A stretch of 64,000 bases of DNA from Chryseobacterium endalhagicum (lineage in GTDB: Bacteria; Bacteroidota; Bacteroidia; Flavobacteriales; Weeksellaceae), in assembly GCF_016745235.1 (NCBI RefSeq), contig NZ_JAELVM010000001.1:13856-77855 (forward strand), read 5' to 3'. Shown piece after piece: positions 45,996 to 54,815 of this stretch. The position numbers were made by a program, and so were the translations under genes. The notes beneath the pieces are model-generated. The model did no database searches, was not told the origin of the DNA, and saw nothing but the letters and a program-made list of their open reading frames with translations. How positions within the stretch are numbered: position 1 is the stretch's first letter; the number at the start of each line of letters is the position of its first letter.

Positions 45996-48836
45996 TTATT
46001 CTCTGCCTTTAACGAGGATCCAGCCTGTGTAATTGATCTGGGCCTGCTTGCCGGAAGGCTCATTCCAGTGAATTTCAAACCAATAGTTTCCGGTAGGAAC
46101 TCTCTTGCCGCCTACAGTGCCGTCCCATTTGTACCCGTTAGATTTGTCACCCTGGAATATTTTGCTGCCGTAGCGGTCAAAAATAGAGAATTCCAGATTC
46201 TTTTTACCGGACAATAATGAGTAGTCAAGAACATCATTTACCCCGTCATTATTGGGTGTGATAGCGTTGATCAGGTTAGGAATTGTAATGTCCACTTTGA
46301 TAGGATCACAATTGTAGTTGTCCTTTACATATACAGTATGGCTTCCTCTCGGCAAATCTGTAAATGTATTGGAATCCTGCCACTGAATATTATCAATTGA
46401 ATACTGGTACGGAGGAGCTCCGCCTATTACGGACACTGTAATCGAAGTATTGGAAATGTCAATATTGGTAACCACCGGCTGGTCGGAGGCGTATACTTTT
46501 ACGGTCTGTAAAGTCACACAGTCTCCCGTTTTAAGCTTCACCCAATATGTTCCCACACCCGCATTATTGATGGTCTGTGTAGTGGCCCCTGTGCTCCATT
46601 CATACCCATTAAAACCAGGACCTGCATCGAGGGTGGTAGTATCTTCAATACAAATCACCTTGTCAACAAGTACCGCCGATTTCACCGGAGGAAGAACGGT
46701 AAGGGTTACTTCTGCAATTCTGTAACAGCCGTTGGCGTTGATCACCTTTACATAAGCAACACCGTTGGGTGCTTCATAGTTTGCAGGGTTTAGAATCTCA
46801 TTGGTATTGTTATCTGCATCCGTAGGTGAGGGATAATACCTTTTGGTTACTCCTAACTGTGTAGTAACGGGTGCGTTGGTAAGATTAAATAAACCTGTGG
46901 CCGGATTGGCTTCCAGAAAGCAAACCCTTAAAGAAGCATTGTTCACAATAGGGCTTTCCGATACGGTTAAATTCAATGTCACCTCTTCACAGTCTGTAAA
47001 ATCCGGATTATTTCCACAGAATTTATAAACAAAAGAATCCGGGCCTACATAATTGAAACCGGGAGCATAGCTGATTACTCCTGTAGCCGGATCAATGACT
47101 GCATTCCCGTTGACAGGAGGTGTAACGATTATGACACTCCCCGGGACTACAGATTGTGTTGAATTGGTAAATGTCGGAACAATAAGTTTTACCCCGTCAC
47201 ATACCGTTGCGTTCGTTGTCGTTTCCGTAAGACACGTAAATACTTTATACACGGGAGTGGTGATCGGCGGGCATGAACCTACAGTGATCTTTACCGTATA
47301 CTCACCGGACTGTGTCGGAATATAGGAATTGCTTATTGCAGTCGGAATAGGGGTATTGTTTCTGTACCACTGATAAGAATCGAAGCTGTCATCTACCTCC
47401 AGCACAATTCCGGGAATACAGTCTCCCGTCTGCTTGGCAATAACAGGGATTGAGGAGAATCCGGCAAAATACCCGCCGTAGCCTACCACACCGCTCCCTC
47501 CGGAGATTCCTGCAGTAACTGCTTTTGATGAAGTGATGGTCATATTCCCGGTAACATTCGGAACAGAGTAGGATACCCATGATGAAGTTCCCAATACAGG
47601 ATAAGGACCCTGAGCAGCCGGAGGAGTAGCACCATTTACAGTAACGGCAGCTCCCGTCTCTGTAAGAATATTAAGTTTAACATTGTTGGTTGTTGGAGGA
47701 AGAATGTTGATATTGCCTATTTCATCAATCTTTCTCGGAAGATAACAGTTTAATGGGGGAATGTAGTTGAATCCCACAGTAGCATTACTTGCAGCTACAC
47801 CTGCCAGCAGCTGATACACGTAAACATTTTTGGTGGTTTTAATGTACATATTGTAGTGGCCGTTACCCTGGTTGATGTAATTGGTGTTGTTCAGCTTGTT
47901 CACTCTGTAGCTTTCCCCTTCACTCAACGTTATTGCAGGAGTTGCCCCGTTATTGATGAATACCTGGGTTCCGCCTTCGGTGGCAACGATCAGGGCGTCT
48001 TCCATTCTTTCGCTGATGTCTCCGTTTCCTTTTACAAGAACGAATTCATTTCCGAGTCTGTCTGTAGGTACAGATTGGTCCATGACAATATCAGCACCAT
48101 CATAAAAACCACCGGCAGGGATGATCGCAAACTGACCGTTAAAGTTTCCGTTGGTAACAGAAATAGGTTTATCAGCCTCTATTTTGGCTCCGATAAAACC
48201 TTCTTTATTACCTGCCTTGTCGCCAACGCCTTCAACGATGTAGGATTGGCCTTTGTTTAAAGTAAATGTCAGGGTTGGATTGGTCACACCTGTCCATCCG
48301 TTCGAAAAGATCACATCGGCAGAATAATCTGAAACGGTAACCTGAGTATTGTCTTCCGTAGCCATAATGCCGGTCGTGAAATTCAGGGCGACAACAGGGT
48401 TTTCAATAGGCGAGACTACTGCATAAAACTTTTTGCCGATTCCTGCTTTTCCTTTAGAAGTAAGAATTTCTCCGTGGCTGCTTACGGAAAATCTGAAGGT
48501 AGCAAAATAAGGTTTTGTTCCTTTTGTGTACAGCCCTTTATTCACCGGAGTGAATAGCTCGGAAGTATTGCTTGTGATAATGCTTCCAAGCGGAATAGTA
48601 AATGTTTGCGGGTTTCCTTTACTTACGGTTACTGTTCCCAACAGCGTATTGTTGCTGAAAATCTCTACAGGAAATGGAGTAGTGGAGTCTGTAGAAAAAT
48701 ACAGGGCCTGCTGCGGTGAGATGATGTTGGTGCTTCGGGCTGCCATGGGAGCGAACCAGTGTTCGGTATCTCTTTGGGCAAGAAGCGGGTTGATGGTAAC
48801 GAGTAATAAAAGAAAACTGAGTAAAAGTTTTTTCAT
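45996..48836 (-). CDS. IgGFc-binding-domain giant surface protein, T9SS type B (paralogue B)
   Basis: 946 residues, same design as paralogue A: signal peptide ending PLLAQ, RDTEHWFAPM, IgGFc_binding-like region (about 110-440, VMDQSVPTDRLGNEFVLVKG), Ig/PKD-like domains (YQWYRNNTPIPTAIS), a domain with CFLEANPATGLFNLTNAPV, a TTLDAGPGFNGYEWSTGATT unit, and a T9SS type B C-terminus from NLINAITPNNDGVNDVLDYS. It is more similar to paralogue C than to A. The IgGFc_binding name derives from a mammalian-mucin-like domain and does not show immunoglobulin binding here. Confidence 0.9.
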   Translation of the reverse strand: MKKLLLSFLLLLVTINPLLAQRDTEHWFAPMAARSTNIISPQQALYFSTDSTTPFPVEIFSNNTLLGTVTVSKGNPQTFTIPLGSIITSNTSELFTPVNKGLYTKGTKPYFATFRFSVSSHGEILTSKGKAGIGKKFYAVVSPIENPVVALNFTTGIMATEDNTQVTVSDYSADVIFSNGWTGVTNPTLTFTLNKGQSYIVEGVGDKAGNKEGFIGAKIEADKPISVTNGNFNGQFAIIPAGGFYDGADIVMDQSVPTDRLGNEFVLVKGNGDISERMEDALIVATEGGTQVFINNGATPAITLSEGESYRVNKLNNTNYINQGNGHYNMYIKTTKNVYVYQLLAGVAASNATVGFNYIPPLNCYLPRKIDEIGNINILPPTTNNVKLNILTETGAAVTVNGATPPAAQGPYPVLGTSSWVSYSVPNVTGNMTITSSKAVTAGISGGSGVVGYGGYFAGFSSIPVIAKQTGDCIPGIVLEVDDSFDSYQWYRNNTPIPTAISNSYIPTQSGEYTVKITVGSCPPITTPVYKVFTCLTETTTNATVCDGVKLIVPTFTNSTQSVVPGSVIIVTPPVNGNAVIDPATGVISYAPGFNYVGPDSFVYKFCGNNPDFTDCEEVTLNLTVSESPIVNNASLRVCFLEANPATGLFNLTNAPVTTQLGVTKRYYPSPTDADNNTNEILNPANYEAPNGVAYVKVINANGCYRIAEVTLTVLPPVKSAVLVDKVICIEDTTTLDAGPGFNGYEWSTGATTQTINNAGVGTYWVKLKTGDCVTLQTVKVYASDQPVVTNIDISNTSITVSVIGGAPPYQYSIDNIQWQDSNTFTDLPRGSHTVYVKDNYNCDPIKVDITIPNLINAITPNNDGVNDVLDYSLLSGKKNLEFSIFDRYGSKIFQGDKSNGYKWDGTVGGKRVPTGNYWFEIHWNEPSGKQAQINYTGWILVKGRE

Positions 48837-48859
48837 TTTTATGGGAATTAGGATTGTCG

Positions 48860-48867
48860 CAAAAATA
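48860..48867 (-). promoter_or_regulatory. -7 promoter element, paralogue B
   Basis: TATTTTTG on the minus strand, 23 bp from the ATG. Confidence 0.5.
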
Positions 48868-48928
48868 GCAGAATATTTAATGTGTCATTGAAAAATGTTT
48901 AAAAAATATTGAATTTAGGTTAAAAAAA

Positions 48929-48951
48929 AACCGCGATTTCAAATCGCGGTT
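48929..48951 (-). terminator. CCGCG hairpin after paralogue C
   Basis: Perfect stem aaccgcgattt / aaatcgcggtt around one base, with a long T-run on the minus strand. Confidence 0.9.
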
Positions 48952-48974
48952 AAATATTTATTGTTAAGAATGGT

Positions 48975-51782
48975 TTATTCAATGTTTTTTACTAAAATCC
49001 ATCCTGTGTATTTGATCGGAGTTTTTTCTTTATTGGTTTCAGTCCAGTTGATATGGTACCAATACGTTCCGGTGACAAGCTTTTTATCATAATGTCTTCC
49101 GTCCCACTTGTAATTATTGAATTTATTTCCTGTGAAGACCATATTTCCGTAACGGTCATAGATCATGAATGAAAGGTTTTCTTTGTACCCTAATTCACTG
49201 TAATCAATGAAATCATTTCTATTATCACCGTTAGGAGTAATAGCGTTGATCAGGTTCGGAACCGTTACTTCTACTGTTGTAGGATCACAGTTATACGCAT
49301 CTTTTACGTAGAATGTATGCTGGCCTCTCGTTAATCCTGTGAAGGTATTGGAATCCTGCCAGTTGGTTGGTGAATCTACAGCGTATTTGTAAGGTGGTTT
49401 TCCTCCGTTTACGATTACTGTTGCTGTTGTATTGGTAATTTCAATCTTGGTGATTACCGGATCTTCTGCTTTTCTTACTCTTACGGTCTGTTTTAGGAAA
49501 CATCCGTTTTTACCAAGGATTACAGAATATTCTCCCACTCCTACATCCTGGATAGAAGCTGTTGTAGCGCCTGTACTCCATAGATAAGATTCATATCCAG
49601 GTCCCGCATCCAGATTGGTTTTGCTGTCTACACAGATATACTGGTCTACAAGAATTGGAGATTTTTTTATCAGAAGAGCAATCAGTTCAATTTTTGCAAT
49701 AGCTGTACAGCCTTCAGTGGTTGTAACTTTTACGTAAACAAATCCTCCGGTAGACGGGTAGTTTGCAGGAGTCGTGATTTCATTGGTTCCAGCATTAAGG
49801 TCTGGTAGTGTAGGATAATATTTCTTAACTACTGTAAGCAAATTGGTTACATCTGCTTTTGTAAGATCAAAATAAGCATATGGGTCTACATCATACTGAC
49901 ATGCTTTGATTAATGCATCTCTTACCACGAACGGTACCACAGTAAGGTTTAATGTTACCTGCTCACAGTCGATGAATTCAGCGGCATTACCACAGAATTT
50001 ATAAACAATCTGATCCGGACCGTAGTAGTTGGCAGTCGGTGTATATGTAATCGTACCGTTTGCGTTAACTACAGCTGTACCGTGTGCCGGTGGTGTAATG
50101 ATCACCACTGTTCCTGCTACAGGAGTCTGGGTAGAAGAAGTAAATGCAGGAGTAATTACTTTGGTTGAACATGCATTTAATGTCTGTGTAGTCAGTTTTA
50201 AACAGGTATGTACCTTATAAATCGGTGTTGTAATCGGCGGGCAGGTACCCATTGATACTTTTACCGTATAGTTTCCGGAAGTCGCCGGTGAATAGGTATT
50301 GGCTGTTGCACCAGGAATTGCCGTTCCATTGAGGAACCACTGATACCCTTCGTAGCTGTCGTCCACTTCCAGGATAATTCCAGGGGCACATTCTCCTGTT
50401 TTTTTCGAGATCACAGGGATTGACGAGAATCCGGCAAAGTAACCGCCATATCCGGCAGAACTGTACCCACCGTTGATCCCGGCAGTGACTGCTTTGGTAG
50501 AAGTGATGGTAATATTTCCGGTAACATCCTCTAAAGCATAGGTCTGCCACTGGGTATTACCCGTCAGCGGATAAGGTCCCTGTGCTGCAGTTGGTGCCAC
50601 TCCGTTTACGGTAACACTTGCTCCTGTTTCTGTTAAAATATTAAGTTTTAAGGAAATTGGAGCCGTAATGTTTGGCATTTCGTTGATTTTTCCAATTTCA
50701 TCAATTTTTCTTGGAAGGAAACAGTTCAATGGCGGAATATAATTAAATCCATTGGTAGCATCACTTGAGCCTACTCCGATAAACTGGTATAAATAAACAT
50801 TTTTAGAGGTAGAAATAAACATATTGGAATGCGTTCCTGCACCTGGCTGAACTACATAGCTTGTTTCGTTGATTCTGTACCATCCTCCTGCATTGATCGT
50901 TTGAATAGGTGTGGTAGAGCCATTTAAAAATATTTCTGTGTTGTCTTGTGTCGCAATGATAAGACCGCCTTCCATATTCAGACTGGGAGCGGTAGATTTT
51001 GTTTTTACCATGGCAAAAGTGTTCCCAAGTCGGTCTGTAGGTACAGACTGGTCAAGACTCGGGTCTGTTCCGCTTGGAGAAGCTGAAAAGTTACCGTTAC
51101 AGCTTCCGTTGGTAAGGGTAATCGGCTTATCTGCCACGATTTTAGCCCCCATAAAACCTGACTGGTTGACAGAGGCACTTCCCGGTCCGGCCAGAATAAA
51201 TGATTTTCCTTTATTTAAGGTAAAAGTATGGGTGGTTCCGGTAGGAGTACCTCCATAAAAAGTTACCGGGTTAGTCCAGGTTACCGTTACGTTAGTATTG
51301 TCTTCAGTGGCAAGAACTCCCGCTGTAAAGTTATAAAAACTTGAAGTGTTCGTATTGGGAGCAGTAGCTACAAAGAATTCTTTTCCTGTACCTGCTTTTC
51401 CTTTACTGGTAATAATTTCACCGTGTACCGACTGTGCAAGCCTTAAACTACAGTAGAACGGCTTGTCTCCTTTTAAATATAATCCTTTTGAGCTTATCTG
51501 GAAGGCATCGGCTGCCGTAGTCGCAGAAATAAGATCCGGGTCTACCGTATAAGTCTGGGGATTTCCTTTGCTTACCGTAAGGGTAGTAACGGGAGTTGGT
51601 GAATTATTGTTGTATACTTTTACTTCAAAAGGAACAGTAGAGTCCGTAGAAATATAAAGCCTGTTGGAATATCCTCCATAACTATCATAATAAGGAGCAA
51701 TCCAGTGCTCGGTGTCCCTCTGTGCAAAGAGGGTGTTGACTGATAAAAGAAGTAATACCAAACTGAGTAGAAATCTTTTCAT
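48975..51782 (-). CDS. IgGFc-binding-domain giant surface protein, T9SS type B (paralogue C)
   Basis: 935 residues. Signal peptide ending TLFAQ, RDTEHWIAPYYDS start, IgGFc_binding-like region about 100-430 (SLDQSVPTDRLGNTFAMVKT), an Ig/PKD-like unit with YQWFLNGTAIPGATANT, a unit ending TNLDAGPGYESYLWSTGATT, and the T9SS type B domain from NLINAITPNGDNRNDFIDYS. It is the outermost of three tandem paralogues. Each has its own terminator or promoter, so each is probably transcribed separately, which allows independent or phase-dependent expression. The next gene upstream on the minus strand is tsf. Confidence 0.9.
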   Translation of the reverse strand: MKRFLLSLVLLLLSVNTLFAQRDTEHWIAPYYDSYGGYSNRLYISTDSTVPFEVKVYNNNSPTPVTTLTVSKGNPQTYTVDPDLISATTAADAFQISSKGLYLKGDKPFYCSLRLAQSVHGEIITSKGKAGTGKEFFVATAPNTNTSSFYNFTAGVLATEDNTNVTVTWTNPVTFYGGTPTGTTHTFTLNKGKSFILAGPGSASVNQSGFMGAKIVADKPITLTNGSCNGNFSASPSGTDPSLDQSVPTDRLGNTFAMVKTKSTAPSLNMEGGLIIATQDNTEIFLNGSTTPIQTINAGGWYRINETSYVVQPGAGTHSNMFISTSKNVYLYQFIGVGSSDATNGFNYIPPLNCFLPRKIDEIGKINEMPNITAPISLKLNILTETGASVTVNGVAPTAAQGPYPLTGNTQWQTYALEDVTGNITITSTKAVTAGINGGYSSAGYGGYFAGFSSIPVISKKTGECAPGIILEVDDSYEGYQWFLNGTAIPGATANTYSPATSGNYTVKVSMGTCPPITTPIYKVHTCLKLTTQTLNACSTKVITPAFTSSTQTPVAGTVVIITPPAHGTAVVNANGTITYTPTANYYGPDQIVYKFCGNAAEFIDCEQVTLNLTVVPFVVRDALIKACQYDVDPYAYFDLTKADVTNLLTVVKKYYPTLPDLNAGTNEITTPANYPSTGGFVYVKVTTTEGCTAIAKIELIALLIKKSPILVDQYICVDSKTNLDAGPGYESYLWSTGATTASIQDVGVGEYSVILGKNGCFLKQTVRVRKAEDPVITKIEITNTTATVIVNGGKPPYKYAVDSPTNWQDSNTFTGLTRGQHTFYVKDAYNCDPTTVEVTVPNLINAITPNGDNRNDFIDYSELGYKENLSFMIYDRYGNMVFTGNKFNNYKWDGRHYDKKLVTGTYWYHINWTETNKEKTPIKYTGWILVKNIE

Positions 51783-51804
51783 GTGTGTGGAATTAGGATT
51801 TCTA

Positions 51805-51812
51805 CAAATTTA
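51805..51812 (-). promoter_or_regulatory. -7 promoter element, paralogue C
   Basis: TAAATTTG on the minus strand, 22 bp from the ATG. Confidence 0.5.
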
Positions 51813-51962
51813 AAATAATATTTGAAATAGTATTAAATAAATATAACAAAAGTTAAAAATTAATCACGATTTCTAAATAAAAGCCATTCGGAATATGAAA
51901 CTTGTAATTTCATATCAGGCGCGGTTCATAGATTGGCTTAATATCCGGATGGAGCAAAAAAA

Positions 51963-51987
51963 GATCCCGGTGAAATTCACCGGGATC
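51963..51987 (-). terminator. intrinsic terminator of tsf
   Basis: Stem gatcccggtg / caccgggatc, followed on the minus strand by seven T. Confidence 0.9.
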
Positions 51988-52010
51988 CGTATAGGTTCTT
52001 TGAAAGATGA

Positions 52011-52838
52011 TTAAGCAAGGCTTACTCTTACAAATCCTGTTACTTTAAGATCAGCATTTACAGATTTTACATAGTCAGCTACAGAAATAGAGCTGTCTTT
52101 GATGAAATCCTGGTGTACCAAAGTATTGTCTTTGTAGAATCTCTGCATTTTACCTTTCAGGATATTGTCGATAATGTTTGCAGGCTTACCTTCTTCAGTA
52201 AGTTTATGTCTTTCGATTTCCAATTCTTTATCGATTGTTTCCTGAGAAACTCTAGTTTCGTCAAGAGCGATAGGGTTCATGGCAGCAGCCTGCATAGAAA
52301 CAGCTTTAGCAGCTTCGTCAGCTCCGTCTACTTTAGCAGAAAGTGCAGTGATAGCAGCGATTTTGTTTCCAGCGTGGATGTAAGCTCCAAGGAAAGGCCC
52401 TTCGATTCTTTCGAATGCTCCGATCTCGATTTTCTCACCGATAACTCCTGTCTGCTCGATTAACTTATCAGCAACAGTAAGTCCGTGGAAATCTGTAGCT
52501 AAAAGCTCTTCTTTAGTTGCAGCGAAGATAGCCATTTCAGCCAGTTCGTAAGCAAGCTCAATGAAAGCTTCGTTTTTAGCAACGAAATCAGTTTCGCAGT
52601 TCAAAGAAATTACAACACCTAAAGTGTTATCTTCGTTTACTCTTGCGATTACTGCACCTTCACTAGATTCTCTGTCAGCTCTGTTTGCAGCTACTTTCTG
52701 TCCTTTTTTTCTAAGGATATCTACTGCTTTTTCGAAGTCTCCTTCGGCTTCCACTAAAGCTTTCTTGCAGTCCATCATACCTGCACCTGTTTGGTTTCTT
52801 AATTTTGCTACGTCTGCAGCAGCTGGTGTATAAGACAT
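52011..52838 (-). CDS. tsf: elongation factor Ts
   Basis: 275 residues. EF-Ts exchanges GDP for GTP on EF-Tu. The N-terminal UBA-like region has VAKLRNQTGAGMMDCKKALVEAEGD, and the core has the conserved SLNCETDFVAKNEAF. Length is normal. It is alone on the minus strand, with its own promoter and terminator, and is not next to rpsB (at 37733-38494, plus strand) as in most bacteria. Confidence 0.98.
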   Translation of the reverse strand: MSYTPAAADVAKLRNQTGAGMMDCKKALVEAEGDFEKAVDILRKKGQKVAANRADRESSEGAVIARVNEDNTLGVVISLNCETDFVAKNEAFIELAYELAEMAIFAATKEELLATDFHGLTVADKLIEQTGVIGEKIEIGAFERIEGPFLGAYIHAGNKIAAITALSAKVDGADEAAKAVSMQAAAMNPIALDETRVSQETIDKELEIERHKLTEEGKPANIIDNILKGKMQRFYKDNTLVHQDFIKDSSISVADYVKSVNADLKVTGFVRVSLA

Positions 52839-52899
52839 AATATCTATTATTTTTTTATTTAAGATTAGTATTAATTTTTAGCTTAATTTTAGAGCAGTG

Positions 52900-52929
52900 C
52901 AAAGATAATGATTTTAATGATAAACTAAA
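52900..52929 (-). promoter_or_regulatory. promoter of tsf
   Basis: TATCTTTG at 52900-52907 (minus) matches TAnnTTTG; TTTAG about 17 bp upstream is a weak -33. Leader about 55 nt. Confidence 0.6.
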
Positions 52930-52982
52930 AAATGACTTTTCACGTTATTGATATATTTAATACTATTTTAAAGGCTTGATTA

Positions 52983-53744
52983 ATGAAAAAAATCTTTCTC
53001 CTTATATTTTTATGCATTTTTACACTAGGTTTTTCCCAAAAAAAGAAGAAATCGAAATCTAAAGCTGTTGTAGAAAAAGAAACGGTCATCATCTATACAG
53101 AGCAGGATGCCGAGGCTTCAAAAGAGGCCAGAATTATCGCAGGCTTCCTGAAACAAAATCCGGGACATGCCAAAACAGATTATTTTAAAAGAAAACTGAT
53201 CGATATGATTATGGCAGATAATTCTCCGGAAGCGAAACCTACCATTAAACCAATCAGTAAAGAAAAAATTGAAAATATTGTTAAAAATAATGAACTGAAC
53301 AGCGGGAAAGTGATGGTTTCCAATAAAGCATCTGCTGACAATAATGCCAAAAACACGGATAAAACGAATGAGGCTATTAAAGCTTTGAAGGAAGAAAGAC
53401 TGGCAAGCTATGCTTCGGTAAGTTCAGCCAAAACTGCGGGTGTTGCGAAATCAGAACCCAGTGATGCCAATAAGAAAACAGCAGCAATGCTTACCCATCT
53501 TTTCAATAATGACATCAATAAAAATGAAGCTTATATCAATATCAAGAACAGATCAAACTGTAATCTGATCGTAAAAATAAGCGGAAAAAAATATTATAAC
53601 CTGAGTGTTCCTGCCAAAGGACAAAATTTTATCCTGATCGATAAAGGAGAATATGTACTGACCACCATGGTGTGTGATGCCAAATACTCTTCCATTAAGA
53701 AAGTAACACAGGACATTGAGATTGCCCTCAATATCGCCGATTAG
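52983..53744 (+). CDS. DUF6759 secreted protein, paralogue 4
   Basis: 253 residues with a signal peptide (1-18, ending LGFSQ) followed by a very basic stretch KKKKSKSK. An N-terminal motif (EARIIAGFLKQNPGHAKTDY, then FKRKLIDMI) parallels the DAHPDDP block of paralogues 2 and 3 but lacks its acidic core. The C-terminal domain has KNRSNCNLIVKISGKKYYNL, SVPAKGQNFILIDKGEYVL and TMVCDAKYSSIKKV. It faces away from tsf on the opposite strand, 14 kb from the other members. Function unknown. Confidence 0.78.
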   Translation: MKKIFLLIFLCIFTLGFSQKKKKSKSKAVVEKETVIIYTEQDAEASKEARIIAGFLKQNPGHAKTDYFKRKLIDMIMADNSPEAKPTIKPISKEKIENIVKNNELNSGKVMVSNKASADNNAKNTDKTNEAIKALKEERLASYASVSSAKTAGVAKSEPSDANKKTAAMLTHLFNNDINKNEAYINIKNRSNCNLIVKISGKKYYNLSVPAKGQNFILIDKGEYVLTTMVCDAKYSSIKKVTQDIEIALNIAD

Positions 53745-53772
53745 AAAAAGAACAACAAGAAGGAAACTATAA

Positions 53773-53805
53773 AAAAACGGTTAAGAAATTTTCTTAACCG
53801 TTTTT
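53773..53805. terminator. bidirectional terminator between DUF6759 paralogue 4 and accA
   Basis: Perfect 16-bp stem (aaaaacggttaagaaa / tttcttaaccgttttt) with a one-base loop and T-runs on both strands, between convergent genes. Confidence 0.9.
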
Positions 53806-53810
53806 GATTT

Positions 53811-54767
53811 TTATCCTTTAAACTGCCCCATCGCAATGAATTTCTCCTGTCTCTGGGTTTCAAGTTCCTGTCCTGAGAATTTTGAAAAGGCTTTGATATT
53901 CTGTAAAATTGAATTTTTAAGATTCAGATAAGCCGTTTCAGGGTCGTACTGAGCGCCTCCAAGCGGCTCCTCAATAATACCGTCAATGAATTTTTCTCTT
54001 AAAGCATCTTTAGGGGTAAGGTTCAATGCATTGGCTGCATCTTCCTTGTGATCCCAGTTTCTCCATAGAATAGAAGAACAGCTTTCCGGTGCAATTACAG
54101 TGTACCATGTGTTTTCAAGCATGTATACTTTGTTTCCTACACCTATTCCCAAAGCTCCGCCGCTTGCTCCTTCACCGATGATATAAGTGAAAATAGGCGT
54201 TTTAAGCTGAACCATTTCGAAAATGTTTCGGGCAATAGCTTCACCCTGACCTCTTTCTTCAGCTTCCAAACCAGGATAAGCTCCCGGTGTATCTACTAAA
54301 GTGACTACAGGAATGTTGAATTTTTCAGCAAGCTTCATCAGTCGCAAAGCTTTTCTGTATCCTTCAGGATTCGGCATCCCGAATCTTCTGTACTGTCTTT
54401 CTTTGGTGGTTCTCCCTTTCTGGGTTCCAATGATCATTACTTTCTGACCGTCCAATGTAGCCAAACCGCCAATCATGGCAGGGTCGTCTGCGAAATTTCT
54501 GTCTCCGTGAAGTTCCAGAAAACTTCCTTTATCCACCATTCCGTTGATATAGTCTATCGTATAAGGACGATCCGGATGACGGGATAATTGTACTCTCTGC
54601 CAAGGGGTAAGATTTTCGTAGATTTCTTTTTTCTTTTCTAAAATCTTATCCTCAATCTGGCTGCATGCTAATTTTACATCAACACCACTTTCTTCTCCTA
54701 CTAAAGAACAAGTTTGAAGTTGATCCATTAGATCTTTTATAGGAAGTTCGAAACTTAAATATTCCAT
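53811..54767 (-). CDS. accA: acetyl-CoA carboxylase carboxyltransferase subunit alpha
   Basis: 318 residues. With AccD it moves carboxyl from biotin to acetyl-CoA, giving malonyl-CoA, the first step of fatty acid synthesis. Diagnostic blocks are [50 protein letters not shown] and [13 protein letters not shown]. It is followed upstream by gltX after a 48-bp gap on the same strand; cotranscription is possible. Confidence 0.97.
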   Translation of the reverse strand: MEYLSFELPIKDLMDQLQTCSLVGEESGVDVKLACSQIEDKILEKKKEIYENLTPWQRVQLSRHPDRPYTIDYINGMVDKGSFLELHGDRNFADDPAMIGGLATLDGQKVMIIGTQKGRTTKERQYRRFGMPNPEGYRKALRLMKLAEKFNIPVVTLVDTPGAYPGLEAEERGQGEAIARNIFEMVQLKTPIFTYIIGEGASGGALGIGVGNKVYMLENTWYTVIAPESCSSILWRNWDHKEDAANALNLTPKDALREKFIDGIIEEPLGGAQYDPETAYLNLKNSILQNIKAFSKFSGQELETQRQEKFIAMGQFKG

Positions 54768-54815
54768 TTCTTGAAGTAAATTAAATCTTTCAAATTTATG
54801 AAAAATTATGAAAAA

